64,000 bases of DNA, from NCBI GenBank assembly GCA_022316685.1, contig JAKJHU010000152.1:186001-250000 (forward strand), given 5' to 3'. The stretch's first letter is position 1, and each line of letters begins with the position of its first letter. A model generated the notes under the pieces. That model was not told the DNA's origin, did no database searches, and saw nothing but the letters and a program-made list of their open reading frames with translations. The position numbers and the translations under genes were made by a program. This DNA is from Progne subis subis (Eukaryota > Chordata > Aves > Passeriformes > Hirundinidae). Positions 1 to 12,200 of this stretch are shown piece after piece.

Positions 1-3000
1 TTGTAGTGTCTTGATAATAATATCTCTGCACGTGCGTATCCGATTGTCTTTCCTAGGATTCCTCCATGGTACACCTCACTGATGGTGTAAAAAAGTATTT
101 TTCTTTTAAGAAATACTTTTAAATTAAACCCATCCTTCCCAGCCAAACGACTTTCTGCCCTTGAGACACTATTGGATGTGTACACCTACACCCAACAGTG
201 TCTTAAGCAACAGCCAGCAATGCAGATTTTCCCTCTGAAAAGCGGTGGAATGCTGCTGGTTGTCCCCCCGGGGAGGTGCTTGCTGCGAGCACAATTAAAG
301 GCTGTAAATCTTGCGGGGGCAGTAGTTCAGCCCCGCTGCTGCAGGCGGCACTCGCTGCACTCCTTACACTCCCACGGGGCAAAGGGGAGTCCTGGGGCTG
401 AAGCCAAACTGCTGCTGCAGAACAATTCTGTGCCCGGGGATGTGCACTCATTGTTTCAGAAGAATCAGAGGAATTAATTTCAGCGTTCTGGCCGTTCTTT
501 AAACCGAACACTTGTGTAATTCTTTGTACAAATGGTACAACAAGTGTTGGCTAAAGCAGCTCGGCCTCTCCAGGAAAAGGTTTTTAAACTAGTTTGAACT
601 GAGAGTTTTCCTTCTTGATCTTCATGAATGTTCTTTCTAAGTGGTCCTGGTTTGGCTTTTTGCAGAAGTGTTTTAGCTTCCTCCACCTTGGAATAGCCAC
701 GGAATTGGCTGCTGTCATTTAACACTGTACAAACAACAACAAAGAACTGCAGAATCACTGGAGCAGGAGCTAAACAGATGTGACACCACTTATTTTGTAT
801 TTTCCACTTATTTTCTGACAATGTCACATGCTCTAAATCGGTTGGAATCCTAAACAAATTAGGGGCTCTTTTTATTCAGGTTTTGTGTCTTTTTTTCCCC
901 CTGTGGAATTAATAATGTTCCCTCTGTTGTAACTTGTATCAATGTAGATTTAGTTTTGTTTTGTTTTGCCCGAACTTCTGCTGTACTTATTACCTATTTA
1001 TTAATTTTTTAGGCCAGAAGTTCTTCTTGACCAATTGTTAACATTCCTGTGTGTTAAGGTGCTTTTTTAGGGGAAGGTATTTTTTTTTCTTCCTCCAAAA
1101 TCTGAAAGCAATTGTGACATGAGCCAGGTAGGTGAAAGCCTGGGAGGAAGGGGGAGCCCAGAAACTGAAGTATTTGTCCCTTGCAAAACTCTTGGTTGTT
1201 TAAGAAGAGATTGGCAAAGCTTTTAGGCTGGCTTTGCCCTGCAGCTTGCCCTGCCTGGGTGCTGGTGTGTCTGGGGGAGCTGTGACCACGTTCTGCTCAG
1301 TGCCAGACCCTGACCACCAACTGGGGAGGGCTGAGTCAAGGCATTTTTTGCTGAAATTCCTGTGCTGCCTGCAATGGGGGCTCCAGGGTCAAGGTAAGAC
1401 AGGATCCCTCCTGCCTGGGGTGCTCTGGGGTGGAGCTGCAGCTCTGGAAATCACCGAGGTTCGTTTGTCCCCTCCCCACACCCCAAACCCCCAACTCTTT
1501 GTTCACATGAGCTGCAAATGGAGCTGAGCCTGTGCTCATCAACAGCCAGCAAAGCAGCTCATGACCCCAGCAGATGTTTCTGCATTTTAGGCTAATGAGA
1601 ACTTATTGGATTACTGCAGTCTTCCCTGCCTCGGAGTAAATACCACTTTGTTGGAGATCCGGAAATTCATACTGAATATGATAAACAAACTGCTGCCTGG
1701 GCTGGGATTGCCAGGACATGAAAAGAGTTCCAGAGCGGCAGAAGATCTAACAGCTCTGAAATGCACCACTGAGCCACACCAATTAAGAGCATTTCCAGTG
1801 ATTATGTGAGCATTCCTGTTCAACTCACAGAAATTATTTTAGGTTGTTTCTTCCGCTGCATTTGTGTGTGGTCTGTACAGCAAGCACGAGGTTTGCAGGG
1901 CTCAAATGCCTCTGATCAGTTCCTTTTAAAATATTCCTGTGATAATATATACCCAAAACCTGAGTTTCCTGCTAATTCAAGGTCTTAAATTTTCTATGTT
2001 ATGGTTGTCCCTTCAGATATAGATTTTTTTTTTTAAATTTATATAGACAATGTATGTTTGGAGATGGCCTGTATGATATAAAAAGTTAATTCCTTTGTTT
2101 AATGTCTCTTGCACATGGAAAGTGGCCCTCCTGTTCAGTCAAGACTATGCACAAATTGTATTTCACCAGTCATATAGGAGCTGAGAAGAGAATTGGGAAA
2201 TTATTTCTGGCTAAACATGTGAATGACAGCCCCTTCTGATAAGCACAGCACTCTTGCCTTCTAAATCATTCAAAATCCTTTATTTGAATGGCTTTCCTTG
2301 TACTATTTCAGTCGCTTCGTCAGGAATTGAAATGCTATGTATTACTGTGAAAGATCACTCTCCTTTTCTATAGATGAATAATAACCATTTTTGACAGAAC
2401 TATTTAATGATTATGTTCTCAATACCATTATCCTGTTATATGCTGCTTAGATTACACTCTCTGTTGAAAAGTGCTCTCTAATTATCCCTTCCTTATAATT
2501 TCTTCTAGAGATGTTTGTATTCCAGAGGGGCAGGATCAGTCTGGTTTCTGCCACTCTATCTGGACTGATGTAATCTCTGTTAAACCATTTTCCTCAGTGC
2601 TGGTGAGGTGCCGGAGTGTGGCAAAGCCTGGGACACTTTTTTTGCAGTTATCAGTTTCTGCTTTTGCTATCTCTGTTTGGCTGTCACAGAAACACGAAGG
2701 GAGAACAAAACCCGGAGGTAAAGAATAGGTGTGGCTTTTTTACCATGAATATAATGCTGTAAAAATTAACTAAGGCCTTGTGCTTTGTCTGGTGGTGTGT
2801 AATGACTGAGATGAAGGTTTTTCCGTTGAGAAAGGGGATTAAATCATTCTGGAAATTGATGACTTTTTTATTTTTCACCCACCTTCTGCTGAAATCTAGT
2901 GTGTACGGGGACTTAACACAAAACTCAGTGATTAATACCCTTGGGTTTAGTACAGTATCTTGTATGTGCCCAATTTACACATATTTAAACAGTGAGAATT

Positions 3001-5280
3001 ACCTTCTATACCTTTGGATCTGATCATCTGAGTGACCAGTTAGTGACACTACTCATGCTGAGGCAATTAGCAAGGGCTAATTATTGATGGCATGGTTCTA
3101 CAACTTTTTTCCTGTGAGTTGTCTTACTGATTTCAGCCTGGCAATTGAGGTGGGGGGGAAAAAGCAGGATTCCCAGCTGAGAGTGGCAGTACTTGAGAAT
3201 TATTATTTTTTGCTTGACAAATCCCTCTCTGATAATTATCACGTGGCACAGTTTTTTAATGAGCTATTTTGGGACATGGGGGAGAATTCCTTCTCCTGCA
3301 GAGTGATGATGTGAAGTGATCAGGATGTGAATTAGATCTGGTCAGAACCAATACAGATCTATTCACACCTAGTTTCTCTAAACCCCTGTCCTCTCCCTCA
3401 CCTTTCTGCCACCAGCATGGCCAACACCGATCCCCCACATGCTCTCAAGTGCCTCAGATTCCTAAGACTTTATGAGGAGCAGAATTACGTTCTCTGTAAA
3501 CGAAATAAAAATCTGAACTATGCACAGTGCAAGCGGGTGGGTGAATATGGCCCATAGATCTGACTGATGAATAGTTTTTATACATGAGCAGTTCTTACAG
3601 AACTTCCTTTTAACTCCTAACCATTACCAGATGTGGGTTGCAGGCGGCTGCTGGAATTCCAACACCTGTTGCATCACACTGAATGGGATTCATTTTGGCA
3701 AGCACAGAAAATTCCATTTCAGTAAGTAAATAGTTTGAAATTATATCTAAAGCCTCCCATTTTTATTTTTTTTTTCAAACCAAGTCGATTTCAGCCTTAT
3801 TTACAGGATTGCGCATACCTTCATAATTAGAAGATGGTTTGCAGTCTTCAGAGGCTGTAATTGCCTGAGATTTCTTGTAGTCAGTAAATATCAAGTAGAA
3901 AATCTTGAATTTAGGAGAAATCCCTCCTTTAAAAGAGTGAGCAATTCAAAAGAGCTGTACTCCTCATAAAGGTGATTTTTATCTGTGCTTTTTGAGACGC
4001 ACAAATACACATTTGTGTCTTATTCTGAAGATGATGGAGCTCCATTTTAGAACTGCACTTTGCTGCATTCATCAATCCATTGCTGAATGCTGCTGGTTGT
4101 TCAAAGTCCTTACCCAGAGCTTTTTCAAAGCTCTTTCCTGTGGTTGACAGGATGGGTGTTTAGTGGCATTTTGTGGGCTTTTTGGTACGTTCCCCATAGA
4201 TCTCATGTACGAGTCTGTAATGAACCATTTGTGGTTTGCTCTAGAAAGTTTGGATTGAGTGTAGAGGTAATTAATGAATTCATATTTTTGAAAGCATGAT
4301 GCTGTTTCAGCCCAAACATACCTGATCTCTGCCATTCTATGGCAAAAGCAAAGGTGCTTCATTTTCATTTTGCCTCCTTTAATCTTTAATCAAAGAAGAT
4401 CCCAACATCCCCTGAAGTGTCACCCTGAGGAGAGGTTGGATCAGCTCTGCAGACAGGGAAACGCTGAGACAGGCAGCATTCTGTGTTTGTAGCTGAGAAT
4501 AAGAAGAAACTGGAAAACAATTTGGAGTGAGTGAATTTTTTCTTTACCTGTTTCAGTTCCTCTAAAAAAAACCCAAAAAACAAAAACCAAAACAACAACA
4601 ACAACAACAAAAAAAAAACCACAAAAAAACCAAAAAACAAGGGGAAAAAAAAAAAAAAAAAGAAAAAGAAAACAACCCCAAGCAAACAAACCCTAAACCA
4701 CTCCACTTTAATGTACTTTCTAGTAAGTTCTTTCTCATAGTTCCTAGCTAATTTCCTTGGGAAGTGACCCCTGTCCTTCTAGAGTCTCATCTTGTCAAAT
4801 TTGTCGAAAAGTGTTTGTTCTTTTTCTAGGTTTGTTCTGTCCACAAAAATGAGACATTGCTGGTTTAGGATAGATTTAAATAGGAAAATGTAGCCACATC
4901 TCACAGCGTTACCCATTATTGAAGGTAATCCGAATTTATCCAAAAGTTACTGAGTTAGTGACTTTATTTTTAAGAGAAGACATCAAAATGAGTGCCAGTT
5001 TCACACAAGATAAAAATCTAACCACTATCTGAGTGTGTAAACCAGGTGTATTGGGGGTAAAATATGATCCAAACTACTTACATTGAGGATTTTTATTTAT
5101 TTCTGGGGCAAGGATTCCCCTCTGAGGCACACCTGGGATCCTGGCGTGCCTGGGTTATCTCCAGCAGGGATCAGAGGAATCATTCCTTGATCTCTCTATG
5201 CAGTGGGAGATGGCATTTGTTCTGTCACCTCGGCTCTCTGCTCTCGCCTTGGGTTTGCTTTTCCCGGGCTGTGTGAGCTC
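1..5280. other. Upstream flank, no gene recognised
   Basis: This AT-rich stretch shows no coding exon that I can support on either strand. Open frames are short and have no family resemblance. Parts such as 850-1050 (T-rich, several TTTATT and ATTAAT words) could be the 3' UTR of a neighbour, but nothing proves it. Established knowledge: in mammals HAUS8 lies upstream of CPAMD8, but none of its exons is recognisable here. Confidence 0.5.
4562..4681. repeat. A-rich / (AAC)n low-complexity tract
   Basis: About 120 bp of A runs, AAC triplets and AAAACC words on the + strand. The Lys/Asn-rich and Phe/Val-rich frames over it are low-complexity artefacts. Confidence 0.9.
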
Positions 5281-5289
5281 TGCTCTCAG

Positions 5290-6260
5290 GCTGGTGCGGT
5301 GAGAGCTCCCTCTCCTGTCCCAGCCGCTGGAGCCGCGGGACAGAGGGATGGAGAGGGACAGATTAGGGCCTAGGGAGCGAGGAGGATGGAGGAGCATCCG
5401 TGCTGGCACCGGATTTGGGGTTGGAAAGCAGCTCCCGGGCAGCGCTCCGTGGAGTCCCCGAGCGCGCAGAGGCTCAGTTACCGGGACTGGACCGTAGCGG
5501 GAGTGCCGGTCCTGTTCCACGGGACCTTGGCTTTCGCAGCTCTCCCATGTGCGGGGCTCAGGAGGAAGGCGAGGAGCTCAAGCAGCGCTCCCGGGGCTGT
5601 TGGGGCTCGGCAGCCCTGGGGAAGGCGAGCAGAGCCGCTGCGGGGCGGGCGGAGGTGAGCAGCGGCCGGGGGCCGGCGGGGCCGGGCTCCGCGCACCTGG
5701 GGCCGGGCGGGGCTCGGCCCCTTCCCCTCGTCCCTCCCCGGTGCGCGCTGTCAGGAGCGGGCGGGGAGCCGCAGACAAAGAGCCGGGGCCGGAGCGGGCA
5801 CCGGGGCCGGGAGGGGGCGGCCCGGGGGCGGGGACGCGGCGGGGGCGGCGGCCAGAGGCACCGGGGAGCCGAGCCCGGGCGCGGGGCGGCGGAGCCTCGG
5901 GCTGCGCTCGCCGGGAACAAAAGGCTCCTGCTGCCCGCTCACAGCGCCGTGGCCCGGGCTCCCCGGCACCATGGCCGGCTGCGAGCCCCGCCGCGCCCGG
6001 GCGCTGCCGCTGCTGCTCGCCCTGTGCAGCCTGAGCGCTGCCCAGCCCCGCCAGCGCCAGTGAGTAGCGGGGAGCATCCCTGGGCAGGGCGGCGGGGGGA
6101 GAAGCGGCTCTGCTCGGCTGCGGCTCCGGGGGGGTTTCAGCGGCCGCGGAACAAAGCCCGCCGAGCGCCCGCTGGGGTCGCGGACGGAGCGCGGCGCTCC
6201 CGGCTCGTCCCCGCCGCTGCCCGGGAGCGGAACGCGGGGAACGGGGACAGAGGAGAAAGG
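5290..6260 (+). promoter_or_regulatory. CPAMD8: CpG-island promoter region of CPAMD8
   Basis: The base composition jumps from AT-rich to very GC- and CpG-rich around 5290 and falls back near 6260. Several GGGGCGG-type GC boxes (Sp1-like) lie at about 5700-5860, with many runs of three or more Gs that could form G-quadruplexes. There is no convincing TATA box, so transcription probably starts at dispersed sites between about 5600 and 5950. The start codon at 5971 lies in the island. The start site itself cannot be read from sequence. Confidence 0.75.
5971..6059 (+). CDS. CPAMD8: CPAMD8 exon 1 (signal peptide)
   Basis: ATG in good context (gcaccATGg) starts a short basic stretch, then the hydrophobic core [13 protein letters not shown]. 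Signal cleavage is likely after residue 24 (SAA). The donor is GTGAGT at 6060, and the exon ends two bases into a codon. No upstream in-frame ATG with a comparable leader was seen. Confidence 0.9.
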
Positions 6261-9200
6261 ACCTCCCGTGCCCTACCTGCTCCAGCTGCTCCGCACAGCG
6301 TCCGCACAGCTTTTATCTGCCGGCAATTATTTGAGGAATCCGGCCGCCGCCGTGCTGGGGGTGGTTGAAGGTGGCGTTGGGCGCTCCTGAGAAGCGTGTG
6401 AAGATTTTTGATTTTTTGGGTTTTTTTTGGTGGGGAAGATCAGCCGGGGAGAAAGTGCGGGGAAAGTTCTCTGACTTTTCGGAATTGAATCTGCACCTCT
6501 TTTCCACTATGTTGAGGTTAATTTTGATTAAGGTTTGCTTTGTTCTTTATCCCTGGCTTATTATAGCCCATCAGCATCGTGAATAGCTGCATTAACTGAG
6601 TGCCATGGAGAACTTATTCTCACTTGCTTACTGGAAAATATTTCACGTCCTGCCTGACAGATCTGTTGGTTAAATGTGCTTAAAAGATCTGTCCAGTCCC
6701 TGTCAAGTTAACTCTTTGATTGCCAAGTCAAATATTTCATATTCAAAAGCCACTTGTTAAGTGATTTAAATAGTTGTATCAAGGGACTGATACTTCCGAA
6801 GGAGTTTCAGCAATTCAGAACAATGTGAGTACATGTGCTTCGCATATGGCACTGCAGTGCTGGGCTTATGACAGTTTAATTCTGAAAATTTCATCCTGAA
6901 TGCAGCTGGTACTCCTTCTCCCTCTGCAACTAAATCAACTATCTCTCTTACCAAGGATTTGCAGGCTCAGTAGTAACTTTTTTTTGTTGTTATTTATTAC
7001 CATTCTGATGAATTTTCAAACCTGGCAGCCATAAGGTTTTGAATCTGCAAGTACCCCGTGCAATTTAACTCGAATGCCACAGAGTTCTGAACTTCCTTTG
7101 GGGGTAATGGGATCTCCATGGCAATGAGGCCTGCTGAGAGAGAAACATGGGCTTGGAATTTGATAAAAGATTACTTGGGGGCTGTAAAACACAATCATCC
7201 TCGTCCCAAAGTGATAATTAATCATGAGCTAAAGCAACCTGACTCATGGGACTGTAGAAAGGCATGGGCTGAGAAATCTGGCTTGAAAAGGCATTTGAGG
7301 AATTGCCTCGTGTTTAAAAAAATAAATCCTTTTGGGTAGGGGAAAAAAACCCCAGAAAGGTGTGTCATGAAGAGAATATAAATGTGTTGCTTCCAGCCCA
7401 GTGCATCAAAGGGCTCAGAGCCTGCAATGCTTTTAGCTGACAAGTTCATGGCACGGTGCCATTCACAGAGGAGTGGTGCAGATTCCATTCAGAAACTCTC
7501 GCATTGCAGCATCTACGGGAGGTCGTTTTGGGTGGCTTTAAAGCTCTCTGCGTACCTCCTAAAATAATGCCTCTTGTAAACTTGCAGGATCTAATTGTTT
7601 GAACAAGAATGTGGTCGTAGAGCCGGGGATGCGAGCCCAGTTTTGTAGCTGCAGTTTCTGGGCTGCTTCTGTGTAAAATGCGAGTTCAGGTGTGTTACAT
7701 GCATTGAGTCTGACGTTTAGAAAGCTCCAAAAATCAGCTCTGAGTCCCTTCACTTCTAGTGAAGCTGAACTATGAAAATGGAGCCGTATGATTGAGTCAA
7801 AAAGATCTAAATTGTTTCAAAGAAAACATTGGCTACGAAGCTCTGCAAGGTTCAGGTACCTTCTTATTCCTTCACAAACTTCAGCTCTTTTATGATTAGC
7901 TGGTTGTACATTTAGTTTGTTACATATAATAGATAAATAAATGTGGTTTTTACTATAGATGCAATAAGCATTTTATATTACTGGTCTTATTTAAATCCGA
8001 AGGATTTGTAAGCCATTTGTAGCCACTTAGGCTCTGTCTGTTAATTTGTAAGTATTAGATACAGGCTTAGACTGTTGGTGCCAACAAACGTGACCCCACA
8101 GGGGCAAATACATCACAGAGTATTTGTTCTTTCCCTTTTGCTACACAAAAATTGGCTCACAAATGAAGCTAACACTCTTGTGACCCTGTTTTGACTGACC
8201 ACTCCCAATTGTGCTCCTCAGGGGTTATTTGATTGCAGCACCTTCTGTATTCCGCTCTGGGGTGGAGGAAGCCATAAGTGTGACCATCTTCAACTCGGTC
8301 AAGGAGACCACAGTGCAGATCCAGCTGGTGGTCAAAGGAGAGACGGTGTCACGGAGCCACGGAACTGTCCTGGGTGAGCTCCCGGTGTCCTGAACGTGAC
8401 AACTCATAAATGAGCTGAGGTGCTGTGGGAGCACGCTGATATCCCCTGAAGAATTGCTTCAGGTGTTAATGGAATCAAACTAATTGATTTGCTGCTGCTG
8501 CACCTTCTCAGTTGATTGTGCTGATGTGCTTTTGTTGTGTGTGACCTCAAACACGTCAAAATCACTTTGGAACACCGAGACACACAGACACCCAATGTAA
8601 CTGATACTCTAGAGTTTTATAGTGGTTCTACTTCCTTTTGATGCCTGAATATTTATCAGTGGCAGGCTACATAACGAATAAGATAAGTTTGTTTTAAAGA
8701 AAAATATAAAGTCTGTATCATTATCAATTTCTTCTCTCCAAAATGAGTGCTGGGAACACAATGTCCCCATCTTCAGGACTGGGTGCTGCTGAGGGTCGTA
8801 GTAATGTTCGTGTAGTTGGATAAATCTTTAAAATCCAAGCCAGATACGTCTGTCCTGTGAATAAAATCAAAGTGATTTGATAATATCCAACTTAACATTG
8901 AGTGAATTTACACAGGTGAAAGTGAAATCCAGTAGCCCTGATGTACCACAGTCAGTAGTGGTGGAAGCTGTAGTGCCATCAAGGCAATCAGGCTCTTTAG
9001 CCCTCATGTTTTAACCCTTCTGTATGTTAAAACTGGGAGTTTTATGAAAGCCATTCCATTTCTTGGAACACATTGTCCCTGTTTGTGTCCTCCCCTTGAT
9101 GTCTTTGAAAGTGGCTGACAATTGCAAAGCAATTCAAAGGGAGTGATGCTGACACATGTGGACAGCAAATGCTCCTGAGAACTCCTAGGTATGGCTGTGT

Positions 9201-12200
9201 CCAGCAACCCAAACACATCCCATGAGTGTTCTGGGAATTGTTTGAGTCCCACAAGAGGCCAAGTCCTTTTTACAGCAAAACACTTCTGTAGGCACAGAAA
9301 TGTCTTGGAGGTGCTCACCAAGCACAGAGCACTTTGCATTTACGTTGGGCAAAAGTTGTAACTAAATGTGGACCAGGTTTATTTTGGAGAGCTCCACCAG
9401 GTCTGACTTCCCCTGCAGACTGTTTTACACAGTGCAGGAAAATCGCTTCAGGTGAAATCATAGCAAAGGGATACTGCAGGGAGCAGCTCCGTGGTGTGGG
9501 ATCTTCCTTCACTCAACTGCAAATATCTGAAATCTTAGTGCCTTACCTCGAGAATAACTCTTCCTCTTTCTCTCTCTCACATTTTAGATAAAGGAACAAT
9601 TAAGCTGAAGGTGAGTGTCAATTATTTTGAGAAGTTTCCATCAAGCATTGCTCTCTGACACAAATAAATGTCACATTCTGGGGCACACACTGAGGAGGAC
9701 ACAGCCTTCACCAGAGGAAAAGTGGAGAGTGAAAACAACAAAGCTCAATCCATCACAGCTCACCTGCCAGGCCCTTACACCACTAAAGAAAATCACTGGC
9801 TCGTGGCTCCATATAAATGTCTGTGTTGGGGTTATTTCATAAGAATGGCAGGACAGAATTCTGTGTGGGGTTATGACTTCAAATATTGGCAAAATGGAGC
9901 TGGACTAGAAGAACAAGCCCTTAAAAGTGTTGGGTTTCTTAATTTGGACTTAATTTGGTCTTGTCATCTTTGGGATGCTAAAGGGGGGTGATGGAACAAA
10001 ATACACAGTTGTGATCTGCATCTGGAATGGTATCAGATTTTTTTACTTTGTCACTTTTAATCTGAAGTAATTTTAAAATACTTTTTTCTCTGAGCAACTG
10101 GTTGAACATGTACACGCACGCACTTTTTTGTTTTGGGGCCATTTTTGTGTTGGTTGTTGGGGTTTTTCCCCTCTGTTGGCAGAGCTGTGGGTTGATTTCC
10201 CCATATTACACACACTTCTGTAGATTATGGATCAACCATCACTTTTCTTGAGTGATAAAGGGCAGAAGAGAATTTCCTGCCATGTTCTCAGCATGAATTT
10301 ACCTCCTTGGAAGTTTATATATTGTGGAAAATCTAGTATGTCCTTAATTTTCTTTTCCCTGCTAACACAGATTTCCACCAAAATGCAGCAGCTGGCTCTT
10401 CTTGCTGACTTCAGTGTCAATTACATTCCCCAAAAGCTCAAATGCTTTTCTGTGTGTTCCTCACCTCCTGATGTGTTTTTTAGGTGCCTTCAGGGCTTCG
10501 TGGACAAGCACACCTGAAGGTTTGGGGCAACAGGCACCTGGCAGAGGAAGGGTACATTTTCCACAACTACACCACGGTCACCATCGACAGCAAGGGCTCC
10601 TCAGTGTTCATCCAGACTGACAAACCTGTCTACAAACCCAAGCAGAAAGGTAAAGTCATCTTGGACAATTTGCCAGATGCTAGGGCTGGCTTTCCAGGGT
10701 AGTTTTAGGATGAGCTCTTCTGTTCAGTTTCAGGTCTGGTGACTGATAAATTCCCTCTTTTCCTTTTTTAGTGCTGATAAACCTCTTTATGGTGACTTCT
10801 GACCTGAGGCCGGTCAACGACAGGGTAAAGAAAAATGTTTTCTTTCTCACTGTGCAATGTGATGGAATACTTGGTAGCCTGCATTTTATTCAAATGTGCA
10901 CTTATGCAGAAACAGAACTGGATTTTTAACCTATTTAAGTATAGCTTGTATTTGTAATTTAGCTTTTTTCACTCAGTCATATCCCTATTGGAGGAGAAGA
11001 CAAAGTTTTGGAGTGCTGGCAAATAGCAAGGCAGCTCTGCCAGAGCAGGGACAAGGACTTTTCAGAGACTTGCATTTTGTCTAGGTAGCGCACAGATATG
11101 TAAATTATCACTTTTCCAGTTAGATGTCTGAATTAAATGTGCGTTTCTCAGGCTACTCCTTAGCAAAGAAGAGATGTTCAAACTCTGTCACTTTAGGTCT
11201 CACACCTTGCTTATGTTGACTCAACGCTTCATCACAACAAGCAGAAACATTGTTTCATAAAGCCTTTTATTTTTCTTTTTTCTTTCAGATTGAAGCTTAT
11301 GTGGTGGTGAGTATCTGTGTGCCCATCTAACACATGTCCTGTAGAGGTACAAGGTTTGTGTAGCCTTTGAAGGAATAAATTTATGCTTTTCCTCTCCATT
11401 ATGGCCCCTAACCTATGCAATTCTCTATCCCTGTGTCTTTATCTGATTTCTGCACCTTGCTTTTATTTGCTATCACCAGCAAACATCCTTATTTTCTCCT
11501 TCGGTTTCAGAAATCCATTCCCATTTTTCAGCCTGAGAAGAATTGGCTTGATTCACAGGGATTTATAACTGTGACAGCTCCACTCCCTCTCCCTTCTTTT
11601 TAACACCCATCCACTCCCATCCTTCCTGTGCTGGGCTGACAGAGCAGGCCAGCCCCATCTCTGCACCCAAACAGAGAACAGTGGGCAGCAGGAATTCATG
11701 GAGAGGAAAGATGTTGGAGTTCAGGGCATTCCTTTGGCTGCCCTGGAGGGTCAGGGACCTGGGCAGGGGGGTCTGGGACCCCAGCCCAGAGCTCAGAGAG
11801 ACACTGGCTTTGATCTCAGTCCATGGGAGAGGCTTCTTGCACTGCAGGAAGCATTGCAGGCCACAAGAGTGGGAAAAATAGTAGTTTAGTTTATCACAGG
11901 GTGAAAAAACAGTGGTTTGGGATTTTTGGCATTGAAATGAATGGGGACAAGATGGAGAATTTGGGGCGTTGTCTTCTTCTCCTTCTTTCTTCTTCCCTCA
12001 CTCCATTTCTGCAGTGACGTTGGCACAAAGTAGTTTGTGAGGATTGGATCAAAGTAAAGATGACCTTTTTAGTAATAGTGATAGACATTGGTAATAAATA
12101 GTAAATAATCGAATACGTAGCAATTAGTATAAAAGATAAGGACAGCCCTGGGACGGGGGCAGTCACCAGATGTCCGAGCCACGGCAAACATCTTGCAGGA

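Noticed and set aside
5400..6368. 322-codon frame across the CpG island
   Set aside because: GC-rich DNA lacks stops by composition. It overlaps exon 1 in a different frame and has no recognisable domain.
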